Assembly (NCBI GenBank): GCA_965247505.1
Contig: OZ252020.1
Location: forward strand, 2,852,001-2,916,000
Origin: CAIYRG01 sp965247505
Lineage (GTDB): Bacteria; Pseudomonadota; Alphaproteobacteria; Micropepsales; Micropepsaceae
Direction of reading: 5' to 3'
DNA: 64,000 nt
Part shown: piece after piece, positions 17,859 to 27,526 of the stretch
Position numbering within the stretch: position 1 is the first letter of the stretch
Layout: each line of letters starts with the position of its first letter
Notes under the pieces: generated by a model
What the model saw: only the letters and a program-made list of their open reading frames with translations
The model's database searches: none
Told to the model about the DNA's origin: nothing
Translations under genes and position numbers: made by a program

Positions 17859-18571
17859 GGCGTATCACCTTCATCTTGGCGCGCTTCCGCCACAATGAGG
17901 CCGTCCTTCATGTGAAGTATGCGGTCGCAGCGTGCCGCGAGCGTTTCTTCATGTGTCACAAGAAAAAGCGTTGCGCCGACGCGGCTACGAAGGGAAAAAA
18001 GAAGATCGACGATTGCGCCGCCAGTCTTGCCGTCGAGGTTTCCAGTAGGCTCGTCAGCAAAAAGAATCTTGGGCTCGTGCACGATTGCGCGCGCAAGGGC
18101 CACGCGCTGTTGTTCGCCTCCCGAAAGCTGTCCCGGATAATGCTGCGCGCGCTCCTCAAGCCCGACTGCCAGCAGGCTGGCTTGCGCACGCTCAAACGCA
18201 TCGGCGAATCCTTGGAGCTCAAGTGGCACGGCGATGTTCTCTAGCGCCGTCATCGTCGGAATGAGGTGGAAAGATTGAAAGACAATTCCAACATGTTCGC
18301 GTCGAAAGCGTGCCAGCGCGTCTTCGCTGAGCCCATTCAGCTTTTGTCCGGCAATGACCACTTCGCCGCTACTTGCCGCTTCCAAACCGGCCGCAACCAT
18401 CAAGAGCGAAGACTTGCCCGAACCCGAGGGACCGAGGAGGGCAATCGCTTCGCCCGGCGCCGCAAGCAGCGAAACTCCGTTCAAGATGTTGACCGGTCCG
18501 GCGGCGCTCGCCAATGTCAGGAAAACCTCATTGAGGCGAATCGCAGGTGTGGTGCTAATAGCCTCTGCCAT
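17855..18571 (-). CDS. ABC transporter ATP-binding protein, YbbA/LolD-like
   Basis: Cytoplasmic ATPase of 238 residues: Walker A LLGPSGSGKSSLL, Q-loop IVFQSFHLIPTMTALEN, signature LSGGEQQRVALARA, Walker B ILFADEPTGNLD and switch FLVTHEE, all diagnostic of the LolD/MacB/YbbA group. The ATG at 18571 is used; an ATG at 18607 would add 12 residues and leave only 22 bp to the divergent esterase start. Partner of the YbbP-like permease directly downstream. Confidence 0.88.
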   Translation of the reverse strand: MAEAISTTPAIRLNEVFLTLASAAGPVNILNGVSLLAAPGEAIALLGPSGSGKSSLLMVAAGLEAASSGEVVIAGQKLNGLSEDALARFRREHVGIVFQSFHLIPTMTALENIAVPLELQGFADAFERAQASLLAVGLEERAQHYPGQLSGGEQQRVALARAIVHEPKILFADEPTGNLDGKTGGAIVDLLFSLRSRVGATLFLVTHEETLAARCDRILHMKDGLIVAEARQDEGDTP

Positions 18572-18629
18572 TTGGTTTTCGCTGTCGGTGGAAACGGCGT
18601 CTCGCATTAGGGATAGGGCGTTACGGAGA

Positions 18630-19307
18630 ATGCGCGAAATCTGCAAGGCGACTGTAGCGTTTAGTTGTGCCGGATTCTTGTCGGTATTGCTTCTTTTTTC
18701 GGCCGGAGTTTTTTTTGATGGAACCGCCAGAGCTGCGGATGGGGAAATTCGCATTTTGGCGCTGGGCGACAGCCTGACACAGGGTTTCGGCCTGCCAAAT
18801 GGTGAGGAGTTCCCGCTTCAACTCGAGAAATACCTGCAATCTCAGGGACTTAATGTAAGGGTGATCAATGCCGGCGTATCTGGCGATACCTCGGCGGGCG
18901 GGCTCGCGCGCCTCGATTGGTCGCTCGCCGATGATCCCGATGCCGCCATAATCGAGCTTGGTGGAAATGACGCACTCCGCGGCCTCTCGCCCGCCGCGAT
19001 GGAGCGAAATCTCGACGCCATTCTCATAAAACTCACCGAGGCGGAGATTCCGGTGCTTCTCACCGGAATAATGGCGCCGCGCAATATGGGCCCGGGCTAC
19101 GCTGCAGAGTTCGATGCGGTCTTTCCTCGGCTAGCGGAAAAGCATGGCGTGCTTTTTTATCCCTTTTTTCTCGATGGCGTGGCCCTCGAACCAAGCCTGA
19201 TGCAGCGAGACGGCACCCACGCCAATGGGCAAGGCGTTGCCGAGATCGTAAGGCGAATGATGCCATTGGTGCAGGAGCTGATCGCACTGGTCGACACGCC
19301 GTCATGA
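18630..19307 (+). CDS. tesA: Secreted GDSL arylesterase / lysophospholipase TesA-like
   Basis: Periplasmic SGNH hydrolase of 225 residues. An N-terminal signal peptide of about 35 residues ends near TARAADG. All SGNH blocks are seen: GDSLTQG (nucleophile Ser48), the block II Gly in VINAGVSGDTSAG, GGND in block III, and DGTHAN carrying the catalytic Asp/His pair. Hydrolyses short-chain or acyl esters, including lysophospholipids in characterised relatives. CGGAGA directly before the ATG serves as ribosome-binding site. Divergent from the YbbA-like ATPase, as in E. coli. It overlaps murJ by ATGA. Confidence 0.9.
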   Translation: MREICKATVAFSCAGFLSVLLLFSAGVFFDGTARAADGEIRILALGDSLTQGFGLPNGEEFPLQLEKYLQSQGLNVRVINAGVSGDTSAGGLARLDWSLADDPDAAIIELGGNDALRGLSPAAMERNLDAILIKLTEAEIPVLLTGIMAPRNMGPGYAAEFDAVFPRLAEKHGVLFYPFFLDGVALEPSLMQRDGTHANGQGVAEIVRRMMPLVQELIALVDTPS

Positions 19308-20851
19308 TCGGGCGCCTTTTATCGGTTGGTGGGTTCACGGCGCTCTCGCGCTTTGCCGGATTTTTTCGTGATGTCTTGATGGCAGCCATCTTGGGCGCGG
19401 GGCCTGCCTCGGATGCGCTGATGGTGGCGCTGCGCCTGCCCAATCATTTTCGCGCGATCTTTGCCGAAGGCGCGTTCACGGCCGCCTTCGTTCCGCGCTA
19501 CACGACGGCGGCGACCAAACACGGCATTGCGCTCTCATCGCCCGCTTCGCAATTCGCCAATGACGTATTTGCCTGGCAATTCTTAGCGCAAATAATTCTG
19601 CTTGCCGCTGCGCTCGCCTTCATGCCGCAAATCATAGCCCTGCTCGCGCCGGGGTTTGCCGATGATCCGGCGCAGTTCGATCTCGCCGTTGCGCTGACAC
19701 GAATTACGTTTCCCTATCTCATTTGTGTTGCCATCGTGACTCAATATTCCGCGATGTTAAACGCGATCCAACATTTCAAAGCCGCTGCGGCAGCACCGAT
19801 CTTTCTCAGCCTCGCAATGATCACGACGCTTCTATTGGCGGATTACTTTTCTTCGCCCGTGCATGCCGCCGCAGTCGGTATATTAGTTTCCGGTTTTCTC
19901 GAATTGTTTCTTCTGCAAGTGGCTGGTGCGCGCGCCGGTCTGTCGCTGCGGCTTCATTTGCCGCGCTGGGGCAAGAAGATGCGCGAGTTTTCCCGCGCGC
20001 TGGGGGCGGCGACCATCGGCTCGGGCAGCGTTCAGATCGGGCTTTTTGTCGATACGATCATTGCCAGCTTTCTAACCGCGGGCAATCTGACTTCGCTTTA
20101 TTATGCGGATCGGATCAACCAATTGCCGATGGGCATTGTCGGGGTCGCCCTCGGAACGGTGCTTCTTCCCGAAATGTCGGCGCGGTTGGCCGCCGGCGAG
20201 GAGCGCGCGGCAAGTGTTTCGCAAAACCGCGCCATTGTTCTTGGGCTCTTGCTCGCGCTTCCCTGTGTCGCCGCGTTTGTCCTTATGCCGGATACGATTA
20301 TGCGTGCGCTTTTTGCCCGTGGAGCGTTTGGCGATCAGGCCGCAGATATTTCGGCCATGGCTTTATTTGCTTATGGTCTTGGCTTGCCGGCCTTCATTTT
20401 ACTGCGCTGCGTCGTGCCGTCTTTCTACGCGCGCCGGGACACTGCGACGCCGGTGCGCGCGACTATTCTCGGCGTGGTCTCCAACATAGCGATGAAATTT
20501 GTCCTCGTTTGGGGTCTTTCGTTTGGCGTCATGGGGTTAGCCCTGGGAACGAGTTTCGGTGCGTGGGTGAATTTGATTGTGCTCGTGTGGCTTGCGCGCA
20601 AGCGTGGCGTTTTGGTCGCGACGCCTGAGCTTACCCGCGCCATCACGCCGGTGGCGATCATCGTTGTTTTGGTTGTCGCCGGGATTATTGCCGGCCTCGA
20701 AATTGGAACAATTCTTCTCGAAGGTGGCGCCTATTTGGTGGAAGAAGGGATTTTCTTGTTTGCCTTCGCAGGGGCTGCCATTGCCTTTGGCGGCGGCGTT
20801 TATACCTTTTCAGGCTGGCTTCCCCTGAAAGACGCATTGCGGGCCGAATGA
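19304..20851 (+). CDS. murJ: Lipid II flippase MurJ (MviN)
   Basis: Polytopic inner-membrane protein of 515 residues with about 14 helices of the MOP superfamily, moving lipid-linked peptidoglycan precursor to the periplasmic face. The N-terminus RLLSVGGFTALSRFAGFFRD and the motif ALRLPNHFRAIFAEGAFTAAFVP are conserved MurJ elements, with the functional Arg residues present. The start ATG overlaps the tesA stop, indicating coupling, and thpR follows after 52 bp. Confidence 0.93.
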   Translation: MIGRLLSVGGFTALSRFAGFFRDVLMAAILGAGPASDALMVALRLPNHFRAIFAEGAFTAAFVPRYTTAATKHGIALSSPASQFANDVFAWQFLAQIILLAAALAFMPQIIALLAPGFADDPAQFDLAVALTRITFPYLICVAIVTQYSAMLNAIQHFKAAAAAPIFLSLAMITTLLLADYFSSPVHAAAVGILVSGFLELFLLQVAGARAGLSLRLHLPRWGKKMREFSRALGAATIGSGSVQIGLFVDTIIASFLTAGNLTSLYYADRINQLPMGIVGVALGTVLLPEMSARLAAGEERAASVSQNRAIVLGLLLALPCVAAFVLMPDTIMRALFARGAFGDQAADISAMALFAYGLGLPAFILLRCVVPSFYARRDTATPVRATILGVVSNIAMKFVLVWGLSFGVMGLALGTSFGAWVNLIVLVWLARKRGVLVATPELTRAITPVAIIVVLVVAGIIAGLEIGTILLEGGAYLVEEGIFLFAFAGAAIAFGGGVYTFSGWLPLKDALRAE

Positions 20852-20903
20852 TCGGGCAAGGAGATTGGGCGATCTATGGTCCGACACATAGTGACTAGAG
20901 ATA

Positions 20904-21440
20904 ATGATTAGGCTCTTTGTCGCGCTCGAGATTCCTAGGGAAATACGCGAGCGCCTGTTTCTTCTTCAAGGGGGCGTTCCCTGCGCGCGTTGGTCGAGGC
21001 CCGAACAATATCATCTCACTTTGCGTTTTCTCGGCGAGGTCGATGAGGCGGCGGCCGGTGACATAGATGATGTATTGTCCAGCTTGCGTGCACCGGTTTT
21101 CACGCTGGAACTTGCCGGGGTGGGAAAATTCGGCAGCAAGCTCCTGCGTGCATTGTGGGCTGGCGTTCGCCGCAATGCCGAACTATCTCGTTTGCAGAAA
21201 AAGATCGAGGCCGCATTACAGCGTCTAGGCCATCGCGCCGAAGAGCGAAAATTCACGCCCCATGTGACGCTCGCCCGTCTTCGCAATGCGCCGCCCGAAA
21301 AAGTCATGGATTTTGTTGCGCATAACAGCCTGTTCGCTAGCGGCGCCTTCGAGGTGAAAAGCTTTGCGCTTTTCTCGAGTCTCTTGGGAAGCGCCCGCGC
21401 CGTTTACAATGTGGAACGGGTTTATCCGCTTGGGCCTTAG
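20904..21440 (+). CDS. thpR: RNA 2',3'-cyclic phosphodiesterase (LigT/ThpR family)
   Basis: Cytoplasmic 2H phosphoesterase of 178 residues. Both catalytic HxT motifs are present: YHLTLRFLGE and HVTLARLRN. The start MIRLFVALEIP is the typical N-terminus. The stop codon TAG is built from the TA target duplication of a miniature transposon plus the first G of that element; before insertion the next base in the flank is also G, so the stop was TAG as well and the protein is unchanged. Confidence 0.9.
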   Translation: MIRLFVALEIPREIRERLFLLQGGVPCARWSRPEQYHLTLRFLGEVDEAAAGDIDDVLSSLRAPVFTLELAGVGKFGSKLLRALWAGVRRNAELSRLQKKIEAALQRLGHRAEERKFTPHVTLARLRNAPPEKVMDFVAHNSLFASGAFEVKSFALFSSLLGSARAVYNVERVYPLGP

Positions 21441-21724
21441 AGCATGATACGGCCAGATTGAATTAATTCCGTTTGCGGCCCGCAAAGGCAATCCGCAAAG
21501 AGGGGCGATCCACGCGGAAGGCGGCGAAGCGCGATGTGGGGCATCTGGCAAGCCGTATGACAAAGTGGGCGCCCGCCGGACGCAAACCCAAAGGGACGGG
21601 CGTGTTTGCGCCAAATCCTGCGGGCTTTGTCTCGACCATAGTCCCGCTATGCTCTTCGACAAATCCCTTGACCTTGTCGCAAACATGCCACGTCAGAATG
21701 GTTCAATCTGGCCGTATCATGCCC
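21440..21724. mobile_element. Miniature inverted-repeat element, copy 1 (TA-flanked)
   Basis: A 285 bp non-coding element with terminal inverted repeats starting GAGCATGATACGGCCAGATT at the left and, on the other strand, GGGCATGATACGGCCAGATT at the right. Both ends are flanked by TA (21438-21439 and 21725-21726), the target duplication typical of IS630/Tc1-mariner transposases. A second copy at 44429-44697 is closely similar, with a short internal length difference. No transposase is encoded, so it must be mobilised in trans. It sits exactly between the convergent stops of thpR and the metallopeptidase gene. Confidence 0.85.
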
Positions 21725-22122
21725 TAGTCTCGCTCTTCGATAGCTTCCATCTGTTCGTCCGATAGGCCGAAATGATGACCAATCTCATGCACCAGCACAT
21801 GGCGCACGATATGATCGAGTGCTTCGCCTTCTTCGGCCCAATATTCGAGAATAGGCCGCCGGTAGAGAAAAATCATCGTCGGCGAGGAGACTTGAAAGGC
21901 CCCTTCGTGCGCGGCGAGATCCGCTCCTTGGAATAGGCCGAGAATTTCATATGGACTTTCCAGCTCCATATCTTTGACGACCTCGTCGTCGGGAAAATCC
22001 TGAACGAAGAATATTAAGTCGCCGGTGAGCGCGCGGAATTCCTCGGGAAGTCCGGCCAAGACCTCGCGGGCGAGGGCCTCGAGCTGATCCAATGTCGGCG
22101 CGTGTAACGAGATTTTTTGCAT
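21724..22122 (-). CDS. Zincin-like metallopeptidase family protein
   Basis: Small soluble protein of 132 residues of the PF06262-type family. The C-terminal motif HVLVHEIGHHFGLSDEQM contains the HExxH zinc-binding helix plus a nearby acidic stretch. Physiological substrate unknown. The start ATG at 22122 begins MQKISLHAPTL. Its stop TAG is formed by the TA duplication and the terminal base of the miniature element; without the element it would read TAA, so the insertion leaves the protein intact. Confidence 0.85.
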   Translation of the reverse strand: MQKISLHAPTLDQLEALAREVLAGLPEEFRALTGDLIFFVQDFPDDEVVKDMELESPYEILGLFQGADLAAHEGAFQVSSPTMIFLYRRPILEYWAEEGEALDHIVRHVLVHEIGHHFGLSDEQMEAIEERD

Positions 22123-22237
22123 CTGCCCTCAAATGCCCCTCACCAAATGTTATGACGGTCTTGACGTGAAACGGACCCCGATGGCTCTCTAGCAGGAGTC
22201 TCAACCGGAAATGACTTTTTTGGAAGGGTAGGCTGAA

Positions 22238-22525
22238 ATGGCAAAGCTGGAAGGCGAGGAAAGAAGGCAGGCGCTCGCGGAGATCCCTAACTGGCGCGAA
22301 GTTCCGAAGCGCGATGCTATCACGCGCAAATTCGCTTTTACCGATTTTGTGGAAGCCTTCGGTTTTATGTCCCGCGTTGCGCTGCTCGCGGAAAAAATGG
22401 ATCACCATCCCGAATGGTTCAATGTCTACAGAACCGTCGAGGTAACGCTCTCCACCCATGATGCGGACGGGGTGACCGAGAAGGACATCGCTCTTGCAGG
22501 GGCAATGGACCGGCTCATGGAGTGA
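22238..22525 (+). CDS. phhB: 4a-hydroxytetrahydrobiopterin dehydratase
   Basis: Pterin-4a-carbinolamine dehydratase of 95 residues, recycling the pterin cofactor after aromatic amino-acid hydroxylation. The core motif AEKMDHHPEWFNVYRTVEV and STHDADGVTEKD contain the catalytic His residues. AGGGTAGGCTGAA precedes the ATG. No phenylalanine hydroxylase is visible in the window; the enzyme is often encoded alone and is also known to have moonlighting roles. Confidence 0.92.
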   Translation: MAKLEGEERRQALAEIPNWREVPKRDAITRKFAFTDFVEAFGFMSRVALLAEKMDHHPEWFNVYRTVEVTLSTHDADGVTEKDIALAGAMDRLME

Positions 22526-22586
22526 TCTAAAGGCGCCAATGATCCCGCGCGCGTTTGTGGCAACGCTTGAAGTCTGTGCAACTGCG

Positions 22587-24182
22587 CTACCAGTTCGCGC
22601 TTCTCTCGGGATGAAGCCAGGTCGGCCGCGCGGCTTCTACTTCCAAAAAGAGATCGCAATAAGCGCGGCGCAAGCCTTTGCCCGGGTTCACGCCCGTCTC
22701 GTCGAACGCCATATATCCTCGCCCCTCTTGGGTGAAGCGCTCCCAATGGGGAAGGCCCGGCCCGTTGGGATCGCCGGTTTTCACGAAATTCTTCCAATAG
22801 GTTTGGATCTGTGCCCCGAGCACGCGGTCGGCATCGGTGAAGCGCCTTAACCCTGTTAAATTGACCAGGCCGAACACCGAATAGACTTCGTTGGAATGCA
22901 TATTGGAATTTGGCCGTTGGTTGGGAAGCTGGCGCTCGAATTCATATTGATAAATCGGATGACCGGCTTTGGCATGGCTGATGGCTTGCCCGGTATGGCG
23001 GCAGCGATTGTCGATATCCGCGCCCCATTGAATGTTTGCATAACCATAGACTGGGTGCGGTTCGGGCATGCGCGCGCCGTTCAAGCCGTAGAGCTCGAAC
23101 GCACGGGGCGCGAACTCGGCATATTTCAACTCGATCTCGGACTTTAATTGCAGATAAGAAAGATCGTCGAAGCTTTCGCGCGCGGCATTGCCGATCAGGA
23201 AGGGAACAGCGTGCTGACGCCCTTCGGCCCAGACTTTGATGTTTTGTTCGGGCAACGCATGGCCATCGAGATTGAGGGGGCGGCATCCGCCACGGTTAAA
23301 GCCCCGCAATATGGCCTCGGCGGGCAGGTCACGTAAAAAGGCAAGCCTGTTTTCTTGCGGTGGGTTCAAACTGCTGAGCGCTTGCGCGCAAGCCCCCTCT
23401 TGCTGCGCAAGTGTGGGATCGAGCCGCCGCACCGCGCCGCTCTCCGCGATCGCACGTTGAAATAATCCTTGCCCCAAGGGCGAAACCATCATGCGCTCGA
23501 TATTGGCCGCGCCCGCCGATTGCCCCCAGGCAGTGACGCGGGTGGGATCGCCGCCGAAAGCGGCGATGTTTTCCTGTACCCAGCGTAATGCTGCGATCTG
23601 ATCGAGAAGGCCATAATTGCCGGACGCGCCGTGGGGCGATTCCGCACTGAGTTCTGGCAGCGCGATGAAACCGATCGGCCCAAGTCGATAATTGACGGAA
23701 ACGACGATCACGTCGTGGCGCGCCAGGCTATCGCCCCAATAGCCGCGCATGGCGGTGCCACCGCTGGTATCGCCGCCGCCGTGAAACCAAACCATGACGG
23801 CTTTGGGCTCGCTGGCCGGCCACTCTGGTGTCCAAATGTTGAGCGTCAGGCAGTCTTCTGAGGTCGGTCCGATCTCATAGGCCTGAATGCATGACGGGCC
23901 AAAATTGCGCGCGTCATGTGTTTGGCTCCAGGCCTCTGCGGGCTCGGGCGGTCGCCAGCGTAGATTCCCAACAGGTGGCGCGGCGTAGGGAATGCCGAGA
24001 AACACGGCCTGTCCGGCTTCCATCTTACCGCTGACCGGACCATTTTGGGTTTCGGCCATAGGTGGATTGCTTTGCGCCGTCCCGGTGTCGCGGATCCCCA
24101 TTACGACGAATGCGCTGAGCGCCACCGCGCCGTCCAAGGCTAGAATTCGCATCATCAAGGCCCCGTATTGCGCTTTTCCCAT
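22587..24182 (-). CDS. Type-B carboxylesterase
   Basis: Secreted or membrane-anchored esterase of the cholinesterase-like family, 531 residues. A hydrophobic segment near residues 10-30 ending at GTAQS looks like a signal peptide. Core features: FLGIPYAAPPVGNLRWRPP, SEDCLTLNIW, VMVWFHGGG (oxyanion hole), nucleophile elbow GQSAGA and MHSNEVYSVFG, where the catalytic His sits. The elbow has Gln instead of the usual Glu (GESAGG), an uncommon variant. The ATG at 24182 is favoured by a GAGG site 8 nt upstream; ATGs at 24155 and 24152 are alternatives. Divergent from the DUF6065 gene. Confidence 0.85.
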   Translation of the reverse strand: MGKAQYGALMMRILALDGAVALSAFVVMGIRDTGTAQSNPPMAETQNGPVSGKMEAGQAVFLGIPYAAPPVGNLRWRPPEPAEAWSQTHDARNFGPSCIQAYEIGPTSEDCLTLNIWTPEWPASEPKAVMVWFHGGGDTSGGTAMRGYWGDSLARHDVIVVSVNYRLGPIGFIALPELSAESPHGASGNYGLLDQIAALRWVQENIAAFGGDPTRVTAWGQSAGAANIERMMVSPLGQGLFQRAIAESGAVRRLDPTLAQQEGACAQALSSLNPPQENRLAFLRDLPAEAILRGFNRGGCRPLNLDGHALPEQNIKVWAEGRQHAVPFLIGNAARESFDDLSYLQLKSEIELKYAEFAPRAFELYGLNGARMPEPHPVYGYANIQWGADIDNRCRHTGQAISHAKAGHPIYQYEFERQLPNQRPNSNMHSNEVYSVFGLVNLTGLRRFTDADRVLGAQIQTYWKNFVKTGDPNGPGLPHWERFTQEGRGYMAFDETGVNPGKGLRRAYCDLFLEVEAARPTWLHPERSANW

Positions 24183-24252
24183 GGCGCAAACCTCACATTT
24201 CGGCTCATGGCTGTCTAGGATAGTGGTCTTCAGATACGCAACGGAGAATTCA

Positions 24253-25089
24253 ATGCAGCTCACCACCTATGTGCTCGACGGTCACGAGATTGACATTCGC
24301 TCCGCGCCGATGGAGCACGATTGGATGAGCGACAGCACCGAAAGGTTTGCTTATCGTTGCTTGCCGCTCAACATCGCCAATTCCTTTGGCTGGCAAATTC
24401 ACACGCGCTGGGGTTTCGAGGCCCAATGGAAGGGCGGCGCGAAAGCTGAATCAGTTGTCGTGACGCCGGACGAGGGAAATGTTGCTCCGGCGGTCGGGCA
24501 TTTCGGGGGCGGCGCGTTGACCTTTCACGTGCCTTGCCTTTTTCGCACCGAGCCGGGCTTTGATCTCATGGTGCAAGGACCGATCAACGCGCCAAAAGAC
24601 GCCATCGCACCTCTGACCGGCATCATTGAAACCGACTGGGCGCCTTACACCTTCACGATGAACTGGCTCTTTACGCGTGTCGGTCAAAAAGTGCGCTTCG
24701 AGCGGGACGAGCCCTTTTGTCATCTCTTTCCGGTCAAGCGCGGCGCGGTCGAGCGTTTCGAGCCCAAATATCGCAAGCTTTCGGAGAATCCTGAACTCGA
24801 GCGCGAGATGGAAACTTGGAAGGAAAGCCGCGGGGCTTTGATCGAATCCTTGAAAGAGCCGGGCGCAACAGCGCGCGAGAGCTGGCAAAGACTTTTACTT
24901 CCGCGGGCTCGACCCAAAGGGCCAACCCGTACCGCATGCAGAACACAAGACACGGCTAAAGGTGAAACCCTTCAAGCGGTGAAGACTGCGCAAATCTTAG
25001 CAAGCGGCTCCTGCGAATTTCTTCACCTCCCCCTTCGCGGGGTCGAAGAGCGAAAAGCAAAAGGTCCTGTGGACCTTTCGCCGCCCTGA
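24253..25089 (+). CDS. DUF6065 family protein, frameshifted near its 3' end
   Basis: Protein of unknown function. Residues 1-213 match the DUF6065 layout: ERFAYRCLPLNIANSFGW, GALTFHVPCLFRTEPGFDL, GIIETDWAPYTFTMNWLFT and the C-terminal ESWQR. At about 24892 the frame slips: skipping one base gives FYFRGLDPKGQPVPHAEHKT, then RLKVKPFKR and a stop at 24980-24982, which is the expected family ending. In the unslipped frame the protein instead runs to 25089 through an intergenic repeat, giving a false tail. So either a genuine one-base insertion or a sequencing error. The native end is most likely 24982. Confidence 0.75.
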   Translation: MQLTTYVLDGHEIDIRSAPMEHDWMSDSTERFAYRCLPLNIANSFGWQIHTRWGFEAQWKGGAKAESVVVTPDEGNVAPAVGHFGGGALTFHVPCLFRTEPGFDLMVQGPINAPKDAIAPLTGIIETDWAPYTFTMNWLFTRVGQKVRFERDEPFCHLFPVKRGAVERFEPKYRKLSENPELEREMETWKESRGALIESLKEPGATARESWQRLLLPRARPKGPTRTACRTQDTAKGETLQAVKTAQILASGSCEFLHLPLRGVEERKAKGPVDLSPP

Positions 25090-25213
25090 GGTCGAGGGTG
25101 CGAGCAATGCAAGCGGCCTCGTGTGGGGGTGTGGCTAGTGGCAGTGCTCCCCCCACCCGACGCGCCCTCACATTGTTCGGTCGCATCGACCACCCCTCAA
25201 GGGGGAGGTGAAG
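25021..25213. repeat. 193 bp element with 15 bp perfect inverted ends
   Basis: Left end CTTCACCTCCCCCTT at 25021-25035 and its exact complement AAGGGGGAGGTGAAG at 25199-25213. An internal perfect hairpin AAAGGTCC/GGACCTTT is present near 25060. It lies between the convergent DUF6065 and acs genes. No coding capacity; probably a non-autonomous intergenic repeat. Only one copy is seen here. Confidence 0.6.
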
Positions 25214-25236
25214 TGCGCCCCGTAGAAGCTTTAAGA

Positions 25237-27177
<1,941 letters not shown>

Positions 27178-27375
27178 CTCGGCTCCCAGAGAAACTTGTG
27201 GAATTATGCGGATAGTGACGCGCACATGACCCTGACTTCAAGGCATGGCTTTGCCGCATGCGGGCCATCCGCCTTTTCGCGCCGCCATTTTCGGAAAAAT
27301 GGTGTGGGAAGGCGTCACACGTACCTGGATATATGAATGTTCCTTGACTTCCCTGCCCCTCAAGGCAACATGGCT

Positions 27376-27475
27376 CATACCCAGGGGTGCCCTGAATAGA
27401 CAGGGCTGAGATGGCGTTTATCGTCAGTCCCTTTGAACCTGATCCGGCTCATACCGGCGGAGGGAGCGGCGTTTT
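27376..27475 (+). promoter_or_regulatory. TPP riboswitch (THI element) upstream of thiC
   Basis: Located about 50 bp before thiC. The conserved thi-box blocks are in order: AGGGGTGCCC, GGGCTGAGATGG, and the long 3' block CCCTTTGAACCTGATCCGG, followed by ATACCGGCGGAGGGA. This folds into the known thiamin-pyrophosphate aptamer. It is expected to switch off thiC when TPP is abundant, most likely by hiding the ribosome-binding site since no terminator hairpin with a T tract is seen between it and the gene. Confidence 0.95.
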
Positions 27476-27526
27476 GGCAATAGCCCTAAGCTCCAATTCT
27501 TCCGAAACCGAAGCGAAGGCGACGTC

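Noticed and set aside
21557..21727. Open frame inside the miniature element that recurs in copy 2 (KWAPAGRKPKGTGVF...)
   Set aside because: The similarity is explained by the shared DNA repeat; no transposase motif, no start signal, and the ends of the frame run into the inverted repeats.
24983..25089. C-terminal tail of the DUF6065 open frame as a real extension
   Set aside because: It is read through an inverted-repeat element while the conserved family ending lies in the other frame.
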